Assembly (NCBI RefSeq): GCF_027925155.1
Contig: NZ_BSDY01000002.1
Span: forward strand, 62,001 to 126,000
Source of the DNA: Propionigenium maris DSM 9537
GTDB taxonomy: Bacteria > Fusobacteriota > Fusobacteriia > Fusobacteriales > Fusobacteriaceae
DNA: 64,000 nt
Reading direction: 5' to 3'
Shown here: piece after piece, positions 1 through 8,141 of the stretch
Layout of the letters: every line of letters begins with the position of its first letter
Numbering within the stretch: the stretch's first letter is position 1
Notes under the pieces: generated by a model
The model's database searches: none
What the model was told of the DNA's origin: nothing
The model's input: only the letters and a program-made list of their open reading frames with translations
Program-made: the position numbers and the translations under genes

Positions 1-2
1 TT

Positions 3-680
3 GGAAAAAAAGAGCATATGGAATCATTAATGAAGGGAACAGTCTACATGAACTCAATGGAGTTTTTTAAGGCTTATGAAGATTGTAATAATATAGGGGA
101 TCAGGAGGAAGGGGTTCAAAAAATATTACAGCCTGACCATACTAAAATTACTATAGGTCCTGTAGAATTTGAAAAAGATGGAAAACTTATAAAAATCCCA
201 GAAAGAACTCTTAGCAAAGAAAATGGTTTGATTAATTTGAAAATTAACTTAGATATCTCAAATATTAATCTATTTTGCTTATATAAAATTTCTTTGGAAA
301 AAATATGTAAAGATAATTTAATATTTCACCTACCACAAGAAATCAAAGATGATGAAAACTACACTCATTGTGTTATATTTAATGATCCTCAGAAATTTGT
401 TGAAAAACTTAACTATAGTGCTAAAAATAAAAGTAATGACTTTCAAGCAAAAGTCATTGAATATGTAGATAAAGATAGTTACCATGGTGAGGTTGGTATT
501 TTTAAAAAGTTCAAGAAATATGAACACCAAAATGAATATAGAATAGCCTTAGTACCTGATCAACAATATAGAGGAAGTAATAATGAATTTGTACTTGAAA
601 TTGGAGACTTATCAGATATCGCACTTTTAATGGAGACATCTCAATTAGAAGATTCTCTAGAGATAAGTTATAGTGAGTAA
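3..680 (+). CDS. Hypothetical protein, probably cut at its 5' end by the window
   Basis: The reading frame is open from the first bases of the window. The first ATG is at 18, but no ribosome binding site precedes it and the frame reads G-K-K-E-H into it, so the true start probably lies outside. The visible 220+ residues have no signal peptide or membrane segment. The N-terminal pattern, a G-T-V-Y-M-N-S stretch followed by F-F and then G-D-x-E-E-G, resembles small uncharacterised proteins of DUF2971-like type; I recall this pattern but cannot verify it. No catalytic motif is recognisable. The gene is more AT-rich than the metabolic genes from 2 kb on, which may mark recent acquisition. Function unknown. 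Confidence 0.7.
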   Translation, partial: GKKEHMESLMKGTVYMNSMEFFKAYEDCNNIGDQEEGVQKILQPDHTKITIGPVEFEKDGKLIKIPERTLSKENGLINLKINLDISNINLFCLYKISLEKICKDNLIFHLPQEIKDDENYTHCVIFNDPQKFVEKLNYSAKNKSNDFQAKVIEYVDKDSYHGEVGIFKKFKKYEHQNEYRIALVPDQQYRGSNNEFVLEIGDLSDIALLMETSQLEDSLEISYSE

Positions 681-779
681 CTTCAGAGCCTATTAAAGAA
701 ACTGGTACTTTGGATCTATTTTAAAAACGATATCTGTAAGTTTTAATGTTTTCAGGTTCTAAAAATACCCGACCTTTCA

Positions 780-950
780 AGTCGACATGACTTTAGCTGG
801 ATAATTACACTAGACCGTTGAACAGATTAAGTTCAGCAGGGAACCGAGGACTATAGCTTACAAAGGTCGTATAGGAACAATTCTACTTAGAAGACATTTG
901 AAAGGTCTTGATTTCTTGGTTACTTCTGTATCAAGACAGAAGTAACCATT
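780..950 (+). repeat. Dispersed intergenic repeat, copy 1, with terminal hairpin
   Basis: The stretch contains CTAGACCGTT, AGATTAAGTTC and GAGGACTATAGCTTACAA in order. The same blocks occur in reverse complement near 4,715-4,805 and, in the same orientation, near 34,015-34,115. At 918-947 it is followed by a perfect 11-bp inverted repeat (GGTTACTTCTG / CAGAAGTAACC, 8-nt loop). A near copy of that hairpin lies at 5,047-5,074. No open frame of note is present, so this is a dispersed non-coding repeat rather than a gene. Confidence 0.65.
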
Positions 951-956
951 AAAGTT

Positions 957-1071
957 AAAAAACTCCCTCATCCTTCTTATATTTTCTCCCTATTAAGGAG
1001 AAACATAGCTTAAATACCTAGCTTTCCCCTCTCCTTATTCAGGGAGAGGGGAATCAGAGGGGTGAGGGTTA
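957..1071. repeat. Small inverted-repeat (MITE-like) unit
   Basis: The ends are imperfect inverted repeats: CTCCCTCATCC on the left, and GGGTGAGGG followed by TTAAAAA on the right. They enclose an internal perfect 11-bp hairpin, TTCCCCTCTCC / GGAGAGGGGAA, at 1,024-1,053. It sits directly upstream of the gene at 1,087. It could be a small mobile repeat or a structured leader; I saw no second copy in the window. Confidence 0.4.
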
Positions 1072-1086
1072 AAAAGAAGGTATAAT

Positions 1087-1830
1087 ATGGAGAATTATTG
1101 GATGAAAACCTTTGATATATTAAAAGATTTCAAAGGAGATAATTTAAAGGTTATTAACTCAATCATTACAAGGGCTGATGCAGAAGAAAACTTATATCAA
1201 GAATTGAAAAGATGCATTGAAACAGTCTTTGATAATCCCAATGAAGATAAAGATTTCCAGCATATCCCGCACGTAGCCGTCATGCTTGCTACTTTAAATT
1301 CTAAAAGAAGCTTAAAACACCTTATAGAACTCGTTAAGATTGATATAGATTATTATAACTACTTTTTTGATGAAATTAACAGTGAATGTCTCAACTTTGT
1401 CTTTTACAAAATGGGTAAAAATAATTTAGAGGTACTTATAGCTCTTTTAAAGGATGAATCTGTACATAAGTGGGGACTTAGCTATGTGTTAGAGGGTATT
1501 TTAGCAGTCATCCAAACCGACTCAGAAGCTAGAATGAAAACATTAGAAGATTTAAAACCTTTACTTGATTCAAATTCCATGAAGCACCACCTTATGAGAG
1601 GAATCTTTCTATATGGAATAGAAGAATTGGATGACTTAGCCATGAGGAAATTTAAGAGCTCTAAGATCGATCCTATGGACCTCAGCATAGATGAGGTAAC
1701 GGCTTACAGGGACAGTAAGGAAACCTTTAAGGGGTATAAAACTTTAGAAGAAGTCTATGCTCTTATCTCATCCTATGAAAGTGAAAGATTGGAATATGCA
1801 TGGGAAATGGAGGATATGGATTTTTTCTAA
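1087..1830 (+). CDS. Hypothetical alpha-helical protein (HEAT-like/DUF1186-like)
   Basis: This is a 247-residue cytosolic protein without signal peptide or membrane segments. It is made of consecutive amphipathic helices, for example around residues 65-80, 100-125 and 135-165. Their spacing resembles HEAT-type repeats and DUF1186-like proteins, usually scaffolding or adaptor modules. It ends in an acidic, aromatic tail. The ATG at 1,087 is preceded only by a weak AAGAAGG element. The gene stands alone between an intergenic repeat and the AEC carrier. Function unknown; the HEAT-like reading is from pattern only. Confidence 0.7.
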   Translation: MENYWMKTFDILKDFKGDNLKVINSIITRADAEENLYQELKRCIETVFDNPNEDKDFQHIPHVAVMLATLNSKRSLKHLIELVKIDIDYYNYFFDEINSECLNFVFYKMGKNNLEVLIALLKDESVHKWGLSYVLEGILAVIQTDSEARMKTLEDLKPLLDSNSMKHHLMRGIFLYGIEELDDLAMRKFKSSKIDPMDLSIDEVTAYRDSKETFKGYKTLEEVYALISSYESERLEYAWEMEDMDFF

Positions 1831-2041
1831 CGCTTTTTAAAAATAAAGGTTATTAAACTAAAAATTAAAAAAACGCGTAATTCTATCTTACTCCTTCCTA
1901 TCAAAAGTTGGTGGTAGAAAAAAAGATAGAGATGATATTTTATTTCGGGGGCATAGAGGTCAAATATATAGAAAGCTAATGGTTTAAAGGAATTTATAGG
2001 GGCTGTAAAACTGGGTTAAGTCTAAATTCTAAGGAGCACAC

Positions 2042-2971
2042 ATGTTAACAACTATTTTCAACACACTTATGCCGGTATTTTCAGTGATACTTCTGGGATG
2101 GGCTGCCGGGAGAAGGGGAATTATCCCCCTTGCCCACTGCAGATCCCTCACAAGTTTTATAATGACCTTCAGTCTACCTGCGCTGCTCTTTAAGTTTACA
2201 GCCCAGGTGGAACCCCAGGTCCTTATGAACAGGGAGATCCTTGTGAGTTTCACAGTGGGACTTATGGTTATATATATCATAACCTTTTTATTCTACAGGT
2301 TTATCCTCAAGCACAATAAGAAGATCGGAGGGCTGGCATCCCTGACCTCCTCCTTTCCAAACTTTGCTTTCATAGGCTTACCAATACTCATGGGGCTCTA
2401 TGGTGAGGAATCCCTTATACCTGTGATAATCTCCACCCTAGTGGGAAGTCTCCTTCTGGTTCCCCTCACCCTTATATTTTTAGAGGATGAGGATAAGGGA
2501 GAGGGAAGTAAGCTCATGGCCACGGGGAAGAAGGTTGTGGAGACATTTTTAAATCCGGTACTGCTGGCTCCATTAGTGGGGATCGCGGTATCCTTTAGCG
2601 GAGTAAGGATGCCCCAGGGGATCTACTCCTCTATGGCCCTCATTGGGGACCCCGCCCCGGGACTCTCCCTCTTTGCCATGGGTGTTACCATGTCGGGGTA
2701 CAGGATAGTTATCTCCAGAGAGGTGGTCCTCATGGTGTTTATCAAGAGTATCCTCTCCCCCCTTGTGATGTTTTTTATAACCATGGCCATGGGGATACAG
2801 GGGATCCTTGCAAGGGAGATAGTTATACTGGGGGCTCTCCCCACAGCAACTATAGCCCCTATGTTTTCAATGAAGTACGGGCTCTATAATATGGAGTCCT
2901 CCAATGCCACAGTGGTGGGGACTATATTCTCGGTGGCTACCCTGGGAGGACTCATTACTCTTTACAGTTAA
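2042..2971 (+). CDS. AEC-family (auxin efflux carrier) transporter
   Basis: This 309-residue inner-membrane protein has about ten hydrophobic segments spread over its whole length and a short polar loop near residues 150-165. It starts with the typical AEC pattern of a first helix ending in G-W-A-A-G-R-R-G, and has F-P-N-F-A-F-I-G-L-P-I in the conserved discontinuous helix. Length and layout fit the family, which exports or exchanges organic anions such as malate. The substrate cannot be read from sequence. The start is set by an AAGGAG six bases before ATG. The nrdG gene follows 33 bases later on the same strand, but a functional link is not obvious. Confidence 0.88.
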   Translation: MLTTIFNTLMPVFSVILLGWAAGRRGIIPLAHCRSLTSFIMTFSLPALLFKFTAQVEPQVLMNREILVSFTVGLMVIYIITFLFYRFILKHNKKIGGLASLTSSFPNFAFIGLPILMGLYGEESLIPVIISTLVGSLLLVPLTLIFLEDEDKGEGSKLMATGKKVVETFLNPVLLAPLVGIAVSFSGVRMPQGIYSSMALIGDPAPGLSLFAMGVTMSGYRIVISREVVLMVFIKSILSPLVMFFITMAMGIQGILAREIVILGALPTATIAPMFSMKYGLYNMESSNATVVGTIFSVATLGGLITLYS

Positions 2972-3004
2972 CAGCTAGATCTACAATGGAATAAAGGAAA
3001 ACAG

Positions 3005-3514
3005 GTGACGATTTTGAAGATAATAAAGATATTTAAGGAAACCATCTCCGACGGTCCGGGGTTCAGATACTCCATCTACTTCTCGGGATGCAGCCACTAC
3101 TGCCAGGAGTGTCACAACCCTGAAACATGGAAGGGCGATATCGGGGATGAGGTTACAGATGAATATATGGAGAGGATAATCTCCCAGATAAAAAACAACC
3201 CCCTTCTAGACGGGGTTACCCTTTCAGGGGGAGATCCCTTCTTTGAGCCAAAAGAGCTTCTGGAGTTCCTGAAGAGGCTGAAATCCCAGGTGGATATAGA
3301 TGTCTGGGCTTATACAGGCTACCTCTTTGAGGTTCTCAAGGCAGGGGAGACTACAAGGGCGTGTCTGGACTACATAGATACCCTGGTAGACGGAAAGTTT
3401 GAGAAGGCCAATGCCAACCCGGAGCTATTCTACAGGGGAAGCTCAAATCAGAGGATAATAGATGTTCAGAGCTCTCTCAGAGAGAAGAGGACAATAGAGA
3501 GAAACTACGACTAA
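3005..3514 (+). CDS. nrdG: Anaerobic ribonucleotide reductase activating protein
   Basis: This 169-residue radical SAM protein has the diagnostic C-x3-C-x2-C cluster near residues 29-36, the G-x-S-G-G-D-P motif near residue 75 and an ending typical of NrdG. It binds a 4Fe-4S cluster and SAM to install the glycyl radical on class III ribonucleotide reductase (NrdD), supporting anaerobic deoxynucleotide synthesis. The start is GTG at 3,005, behind an AAAGGA element. The partner nrdD is not adjacent and not in this window, which is unusual because the two genes normally sit together. The next gene, 17 bases on, is a ThyX-like protein, so the pair may form a small nucleotide-metabolism operon. 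Confidence 0.92.
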   Translation: MTILKIIKIFKETISDGPGFRYSIYFSGCSHYCQECHNPETWKGDIGDEVTDEYMERIISQIKNNPLLDGVTLSGGDPFFEPKELLEFLKRLKSQVDIDVWAYTGYLFEVLKAGETTRACLDYIDTLVDGKFEKANANPELFYRGSSNQRIIDVQSSLREKRTIERNYD

Positions 3515-3531
3515 TTAGGAGGATACAAGAG

Positions 3532-4161
3532 ATGTTAAAGGTATTTAATTCAAGAGTATATGGTTTAGAGGAGAGCGTTCTTGCAGGGGGATACCCTATG
3601 AGAGCAGATGAGATAGGTGAGTGGACGGAGGAGGAGCTTCAGCTTACTGAGAGGGATATAAAGAGAGCTGTTAAGCTTGGTAGTGTTCCTACAGGTACTG
3701 GACACGACAACTTCCTTAAGGGGATCATAGTACAGTTTGATGTGAGATATCCAAACTACTGGACTCCACAGTTCCAGAGATACTCATTCCACGATATCGT
3801 ATCTTCAAACTCTAAGATGCACAGACTGACAAAGATGGAGATCAAGGATTGCTGCAACAAGTATGTGGACGATGTGGTAATCGAGAACCTGCAGAAGTGG
3901 GTGGATATCTTCAATACCTTTGAGCCTGGTATGACCGAGGTAGAGGTAGAGGGAGCTACCTACTCCAAGTATGAGGCCTTTATGAAGGTAATCTCAAACT
4001 GTCCTCTTGGATTTGAGCAGACTATGAGGGTAACAAGCAATTACCTTCAGCTGAAGACTATCTACCTTCAGAGAAAGCACCACAAGTTAAAGGAGGACTG
4101 GGGTAACTTCTGTGAGTGGTGTGAATCGTTACCTCACTTCAAGGAGTTCTGCCTGAAGTAA
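3532..4161 (+). CDS. Conserved hypothetical protein resembling ThyX
   Basis: The product is a 209-residue soluble protein. Several stretches recall flavin-dependent thymidylate synthase: an R-Y-S-F-H-D-I-V-S-S motif near residues 82-92, an N-Y-x-Q-L-K-x-I-Y-x-Q-R block near residues 168-180, and the ending L-P-H-F-K-E-F. The canonical RHRxxSxxxxSxRY signature of ThyX is missing. I therefore read it as a ThyX-fold relative of unknown activity, not as thyX itself. A good GGAGG precedes the ATG. It lies 17 bases after nrdG and before a strong terminator, so it is probably cotranscribed with the ribonucleotide reductase activase. Confidence 0.75.
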   Translation: MLKVFNSRVYGLEESVLAGGYPMRADEIGEWTEEELQLTERDIKRAVKLGSVPTGTGHDNFLKGIIVQFDVRYPNYWTPQFQRYSFHDIVSSNSKMHRLTKMEIKDCCNKYVDDVVIENLQKWVDIFNTFEPGMTEVEVEGATYSKYEAFMKVISNCPLGFEQTMRVTSNYLQLKTIYLQRKHHKLKEDWGNFCEWCESLPHFKEFCLK

Positions 4162-4175
4162 CCTTTAAAACTAAT

Positions 4176-4207
4176 GTAAAAAAGCCCTTTTCAGGGCTTT
4201 TTTTACT
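4176..4207 (+). terminator. Rho-independent terminator
   Basis: AAAAAAGCCC and GGGCTTTTTT flank a 6-nt loop, closing the nrdG / ThyX-like unit. Confidence 0.85.
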
Positions 4208-4217
4208 ATTAGAAAGT

Positions 4218-4265
4218 AATGTTCTCAACTGATTATTTAGATGTAAGGTCACATTATTTCCTATT
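4218..4265. repeat. Short dispersed repeat, copy A
   Basis: The stretch reads GTTCTCAACTGATTAT, then GATGTAAGGTCACATTA. It matches, with scattered substitutions, the stretch at 9,012-9,060 in the same orientation, downstream of another terminator. No gene overlaps either copy. Confidence 0.5.
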
Positions 4266-4357
4266 GCAAAATAAAATAACGGCCCCGCTGCAACCGTTAT
4301 TCCATCCACTGACCTTTAACCAACTGGCAGGGCACCGCCCTCCTCCTGCTAAACCCT

Positions 4358-4546
4358 TCATGTAGGGGGCATGGTGTCCTCAGTGTCCTTCATATCCATC
4401 CCGTCGCGACCCTCTGTGTTATCTCCGCTGTTTTCGGTAACCATGTATCCTACCTGCTCTCCCTCCCTCGGTTCCATACTGAAATCTACTGCAAAATTCC
4501 TGCCTATAAACAGGGTAATTCCCAGTACTATTAAAAACTTCTTCAT
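4358..4546 (-). CDS. Small secreted protein, 62 aa
   Basis: The ORF begins with a typical short signal sequence (M-K-K-F-L-I-V-L-G-I-T-L-F), followed by a hydrophilic, acidic, methionine-rich tail ending D-T-E-D-T-M-P-P-T. The start at 4,546 is fixed by a GGGAGG six bases upstream; the longer open frame to 4,597 has no ribosome binding site. It belongs to the tiny MKK-type exported proteins that recur in this genome (see 16.5-18 kb), but its tail is unlike theirs. It stands alone between repeats. Function unknown. Confidence 0.65.
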   Translation of the reverse strand: MKKFLIVLGITLFIGRNFAVDFSMEPREGEQVGYMVTENSGDNTEGRDGMDMKDTEDTMPPT

Positions 4547-4627
4547 AATTCCTCCCTTCGAGATAACAAATAAAGTTACCTTTCTAGGATTAACCAAAGC
4601 TTAACTTCCGTTAAGAATTCTCTAAAG

Positions 4628-4805
4628 ATTATGTTCATTTCTTTTGTCACCCAAAAGAAACGAACCAAAGAAAATGTGCCCCTCCTTATAAGCTCTCCTA
4701 AGTTTAATATTAATTTTACGACCTTTGTAAGCTACAGTCCTCGCTCTTCCTGGAAAATATATGAGTTTATCGCTGCGGAACTTAATCTGCGTAACGGTCT
4801 AGACA
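4628..4805 (-). repeat. Dispersed intergenic repeat, copy 2 (inverted)
   Basis: Read on the minus strand, it contains CTAGACCGTTACGCAGATTA, GTTCCGCAGCG and GAGGACTGTAGCTTACAAAG, the blocks of the repeat at 780-900. At 4,628-4,670 it also carries ATGTTCATTTCTTTTGTCAC and a following GAACCAAAG. These match, in reverse complement, 34,150-34,225 (TTTGGTTCG ... GTGACAAAAGAAATGAACA). Confidence 0.6.
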
Positions 4806-4863
4806 GATAAATAGGTTCAAAGCCATATCCATATAAAGAGGGGGATCTTACTTATTACCTGAA

Positions 4864-5058
4864 TTAGCGCAATATTATTAAAAAATATTCTTTATCGCTG
4901 TTAGCTGTCTGCAGGCTGTCGTCTGGCTTCACATCAATAACCTGCTTCATTGCGTTTAACTTCTTTAGGCTCTGTAGAGAGTCCATGAGAGCAATGGAAT
5001 CCCTGTACTGCTTATAAAGACAATTGCCGCAAGACTTGATTTTTGGGCTACTTTTGTA
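4864..5058 (-). pseudogene. Gene fragment truncated by a hairpin repeat
   Basis: On the minus strand an open stretch with clearly coding-like composition runs into a TAA at 4,864-4,866. It begins near S-C-G-N-C-L-Y-K-Q-Y-R and continues through M-D-S-L-Q-S-L-K-K-L. It has no start codon. Upstream it runs directly into the hairpin repeat at 5,047-5,074, after which the frame meets a stop. I read it as the 3' end of a gene whose 5' part was lost or displaced by the repeat. The C-G-N-C pair hints at a metal or disulfide site. Parent gene not recognised. Confidence 0.35.
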
Positions 5059-5075
5059 TCAAGACAAAAGTAGCG
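5030..5075. repeat. Hairpin repeat
   Basis: A perfect 10-bp inverted repeat, GCTACTTTTG / CAAAAGTAGC with the 8-nt loop TATCAAGA at 5,047-5,074, is preceded by GACTTGATTTTTGG. The hairpin at 918-947 has the same loop and the same CTTGATTT flank, so the two belong to one repeat family. Compensatory changes in the stem (GGTTACTTCTG versus GCTACTTTTG) suggest that the fold matters. Confidence 0.6.
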
Positions 5076-5169
5076 AAGTTCTTTGGAGCTTTTCTTGCAT
5101 CATGGTAAGAAAGTACCTCGCTATCTTAAAGAGAGCTAAACTATCTAAAAAAACTATTCTTTCCATAAT

Positions 5170-5198
5170 AAAAAAGAAGCCCTCAGGGCTTCCTTTTT
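5170..5198 (-). terminator. Terminator of the GH31 gene
   Basis: Read on the minus strand, GGAAGCCC / GGGCTTC is followed by a T run, and the hairpin starts right at the stop codon. Confidence 0.8.
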
Positions 5199-7347
5199 AT
5201 AGATATACCTTCCTCTTAACTACCTGGTCTTCCCCGGCATAGATCTCAAAGTTAACAACTACCACCTGGGTTTCTCCCGCTACCTGCTCCACCTTGGCGG
5301 TTACCTCCTCCCCCTTACGCCTCACAGTAAACCTCATGAGGGAGTAATCGGCCTCATTGGTTGTTTTCCCGTCATCGTCGTAGAAGTCGTACACAGCCTT
5401 GCTCTCCAGGTTAACCACTACGTTGAGCTCCCTGATGACCTCTTCCTCCACATAATTCAGAGGTTTCCCCATAACCATCATACGGTCCCTTCTTATGAAG
5501 AAGGGAACCTCATCTATGGCAATATTCAGGTAGTGCTCCCCCTTCTTCAGCCTGTGGATCTCCCTGTTTCTTGGGTCCCTTCCCCTCCAGCAGAGCATAT
5601 CCTCTGGGAGGTAGATATATCTTCCCCTTGCATTCTGGGTATATACAGGGGTCAGCATGAGAGATTCTCCGCAGAGGAGCTGATCCTCCACACCCCTGGA
5701 TCTGCTGTCGTCGTACTCAAAAGCAAGGGGCATCATATACCCCCTGTCCTCCCTCACAGCCTTCATAAACTCCGAGTAGAGGTAGGGAATCATAGCATAT
5801 CTCAGCTCGATAGCTCCCTTCATATACTCAGCTGAGTCGTCGTCAAAGGAGTAGGGCTCCTGGGGTCTCGTTCCCCCAGCGTGGTTTCTCAGCAAGGGAG
5901 TAAAGATGCTGAACTGGGTCCACCTGGTCACAAGCTCTGCATCGGCATGATCTCCAAATCCACCGGTGTCTCCCCCTGAGTAAAGGAAGCCGCACATACT
6001 TAAGCCCGGCATCTGCTGGATATTCAGAAGGATGTGGGACCACCAGGATTTATTGTCCCCCGTCCATATCCCCCCATACCTGTGGGCCCCTATACTGGAT
6101 GCCCTGCTGAAGAGGAGAGTTCTCTCCTCCGATCTGTTTCTGGCAAATCCTTCGCTGGCAGCCCTAGTCATATTGTAACCATAGAGGTTGTGCACCTCAT
6201 GGTGGTTTATCCTCCTCCCATCTTTGTCCCTGTGCCAGAACTTCTTGTAGTCCTCCTCTCTGTTGGAGAGTTCCACAACCCTGTCCTTAAACTTAAAGAA
6301 GGAGTAGATATCCAGATTCTCCCCCTGGGAGGACTTAACCTCTTCTATTACCTCCTCCAGATGGTCCGGGGTGTAGAAGAGGGCCGGCTCATTCATATCG
6401 TTCCAGAACCCCTCTATCCCCACATCTGTAAGCCTGGTGTAGAGGTTTCCCCACCACCTTCTTGTATCTGGATTGAGAAAGTCCGGGAAAGCGCAACGCC
6501 CTGGCCATACAGCCCCCACAAAGGTATCTCCCTCATTTGTGGTGCAGAAGTATCCCTTCTCCTCACCCTCATCATAGACGTCGTATCCAGCCTCTATCTT
6601 GACCCCTGCATCTATAATGGGAATCAACCTTATTCCCCTCTCCCTCATCCTCTCCACAAACTGAGGAAACTTGGGAAACTTCTTTTCATCCACGGTGAAG
6701 TCCTTGAAATCCACCATATAGTCTATATCCAGGTAGACGGTGTCGCAGGGGATTCCCCTTTCCCTCATGGCGTCTACCACCTGCTCCACCTCCCCTGCAT
6801 TGAGGTAGGACCATCTACACTGCTGGTATCCAAACCCCCACTTGGGAGGGATATAGGACCTTCCCACAAGCTCCCTGAAGTTCTTGACTATCTGATTCTT
6901 GTCCTCACCCTCTATAATATAGATATCTACATCTCCAGTGGGGATCTCTATCTCCAGGATATCCCTGTGGGTAAATCCCGCATCTATTTTAAATTTTCCC
7001 GGGTAGTCTATGAATACCCCAAAGGTATCCCTTCCGTCTACAATAAAAAAGGTATGGGCCCCGTAGAGACTTCTCTTTCCCTCGGTATGCTCATAGTCAT
7101 CTGTACAAAAACTTATATACTCCCTTCCCCTCTTGTTTATTCCCCCCATATTCTCACCCAGTCCAAAGATGATATCATCCCTGTCCATTGTGTAGGTAAG
7201 GTTAACTCCCTTTCCCTCTATCTCCTGAAGATATTTTAGTGGTTCATCCCCTGCCTTCTCCAGCTCCCTCACTACCACTGCTTCAGTGTCATAGGGTTTC
7301 CCATACCTGTATAAACTTATATCATCACTTATTTTATATACTGCCAT
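5197..7347 (-). CDS. Glycoside hydrolase family 31 alpha-glucosidase/xylosidase
   Basis: This 716-residue enzyme hydrolyses terminal alpha-linked glucose or xylose from oligosaccharides. It has the GH31 order: an N-terminal beta-sandwich with G-L-G-E near residue 65, a TIM barrel with the nucleophile motif F-W-N-D-M-N-E-P near residue 320, the acid/base region W-T-G-D-N near residue 425, and C-terminal beta domains. There is no signal peptide, so it acts in the cytosol on imported sugars. The start is backed by GGGGGAAG. It is transcribed alone. A perfect CAAACGTTTG palindrome about 160 bases upstream suggests control by a LacI/MalR-type repressor. Substrate specificity cannot be decided from sequence alone. 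Confidence 0.93.
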   Translation of the reverse strand: MAVYKISDDISLYRYGKPYDTEAVVVRELEKAGDEPLKYLQEIEGKGVNLTYTMDRDDIIFGLGENMGGINKRGREYISFCTDDYEHTEGKRSLYGAHTFFIVDGRDTFGVFIDYPGKFKIDAGFTHRDILEIEIPTGDVDIYIIEGEDKNQIVKNFRELVGRSYIPPKWGFGYQQCRWSYLNAGEVEQVVDAMRERGIPCDTVYLDIDYMVDFKDFTVDEKKFPKFPQFVERMRERGIRLIPIIDAGVKIEAGYDVYDEGEEKGYFCTTNEGDTFVGAVWPGRCAFPDFLNPDTRRWWGNLYTRLTDVGIEGFWNDMNEPALFYTPDHLEEVIEEVKSSQGENLDIYSFFKFKDRVVELSNREEDYKKFWHRDKDGRRINHHEVHNLYGYNMTRAASEGFARNRSEERTLLFSRASSIGAHRYGGIWTGDNKSWWSHILLNIQQMPGLSMCGFLYSGGDTGGFGDHADAELVTRWTQFSIFTPLLRNHAGGTRPQEPYSFDDDSAEYMKGAIELRYAMIPYLYSEFMKAVREDRGYMMPLAFEYDDSRSRGVEDQLLCGESLMLTPVYTQNARGRYIYLPEDMLCWRGRDPRNREIHRLKKGEHYLNIAIDEVPFFIRRDRMMVMGKPLNYVEEEVIRELNVVVNLESKAVYDFYDDDGKTTNEADYSLMRFTVRRKGEEVTAKVEQVAGETQVVVVNFEIYAGEDQVVKRKVYL

Positions 7348-7504
7348 CCTGCTTCCCCCTCTTATCTTGCTCTACCTTTAAACCTGCAAACTACCTGTCC
7401 TCCCCCTAAAACGATCCCCCGCTGTAAACTTATCATCCCTTATAAGGAATAATTGAAGTTTACTTTTTGAGAGATACCGCCTTCCCTGATAGGTTCCCTT
7501 TAAA

Positions 7505-7522
7505 AAGACAAACGTTTGCAAT
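7505..7522. promoter_or_regulatory. LacI/MalR-type operator upstream of the GH31 gene
   Basis: The perfect 10-bp palindrome CAAACGTTTG at 7,509-7,518 has the CG-centred form typical of maltose-type LacI-family operators (GCAAACGTTTGC). It lies in the divergent region between the GH31 gene and the DUF1540 gene, and could act on either. The regulator is not in the window. Confidence 0.5.
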
Positions 7523-7633
7523 TCCACTATTAAGAATACTTCCAACTCCTCCAGATGTCAAAATTCTTTTTCCGCCAAGGAAAATTTTTTAATAGGAGTA
7601 TATTAATAGTCAGGGAGGGAAAAGGAGGAGAAT

Positions 7634-7915
7634 ATGGATATTTCCAAGATTATTGACTGTGATGCTGTAGGCTGTATCTATAACAGAGATAAGCAATGCC
7701 ATACCTTTGCTATTAATATTGGTGATGATCTGCCCGTGTGTGATACCTTTATGCGGAGTAATGACAGGGGCGGATTTGATAGTGTAACTGGAGGAGTTGG
7801 CTCATGTAAGGTTAAAAACTGTGCCAACAACAACTCCTTTGAGTGTACCTGTGACGGGATACACATGCATCTTGTTGGAAGCCACGTAGACTGTATGAAC
7901 TTCACTAAAAAATAA
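7634..7915 (+). CDS. DUF1540-domain protein, cysteine-rich
   Basis: The 93-residue protein carries two copies of a C-x3-N-x-(D/N)-x2-C ... C motif. Residues 9-37 read C-I-Y-N-R-D-K-Q-C ... C-D-T-F, and residues about 56-87 give a second, shorter set of cysteines. This is the DUF1540 pattern, a small probable metal-binding domain found in clostridia and relatives, often in sporulation or stress contexts. It has no signal peptide. A very strong GGAGG precedes the ATG, and an excellent terminator follows. It is transcribed alone; role unknown. Confidence 0.82.
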   Translation: MDISKIIDCDAVGCIYNRDKQCHTFAINIGDDLPVCDTFMRSNDRGGFDSVTGGVGSCKVKNCANNNSFECTCDGIHMHLVGSHVDCMNFTKK

Positions 7916-7936
7916 TTTTTTATATCCCTTCCCCTT

Positions 7937-7970
7937 AAAGGTTCTCCTGCTCAGGCGGGAGAACCTTTTT
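7937..7970 (+). terminator. Rho-independent terminator
   Basis: AAAGGTTCTCC pairs with GGAGAACCTTTTT across a short loop, after the DUF1540 gene. Confidence 0.85.
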
Positions 7971-8141
7971 ATAAGTGGGAAATTATAATTTATAGGGGAT
8001 GACATTCTAATAAATAGATGATTATAAGTTTTTTTCAGAAGTTCACACTTCTGCCTCAAAAATAGGTTAAAATAGATCTATAGATTCAGAGAAGATAAAC
8101 TTCTTATAATTTTTAGATGATTAATGAAAGGATGGATAGAT

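Noticed and set aside
6034..7239. 401-codon plus-strand frame opposite the GH31 gene
   Set aside because: It is an antisense shadow: rich in Pro, Leu, Ser and His, without ribosome binding site or motif. The minus-strand frame is a clear GH31 enzyme.
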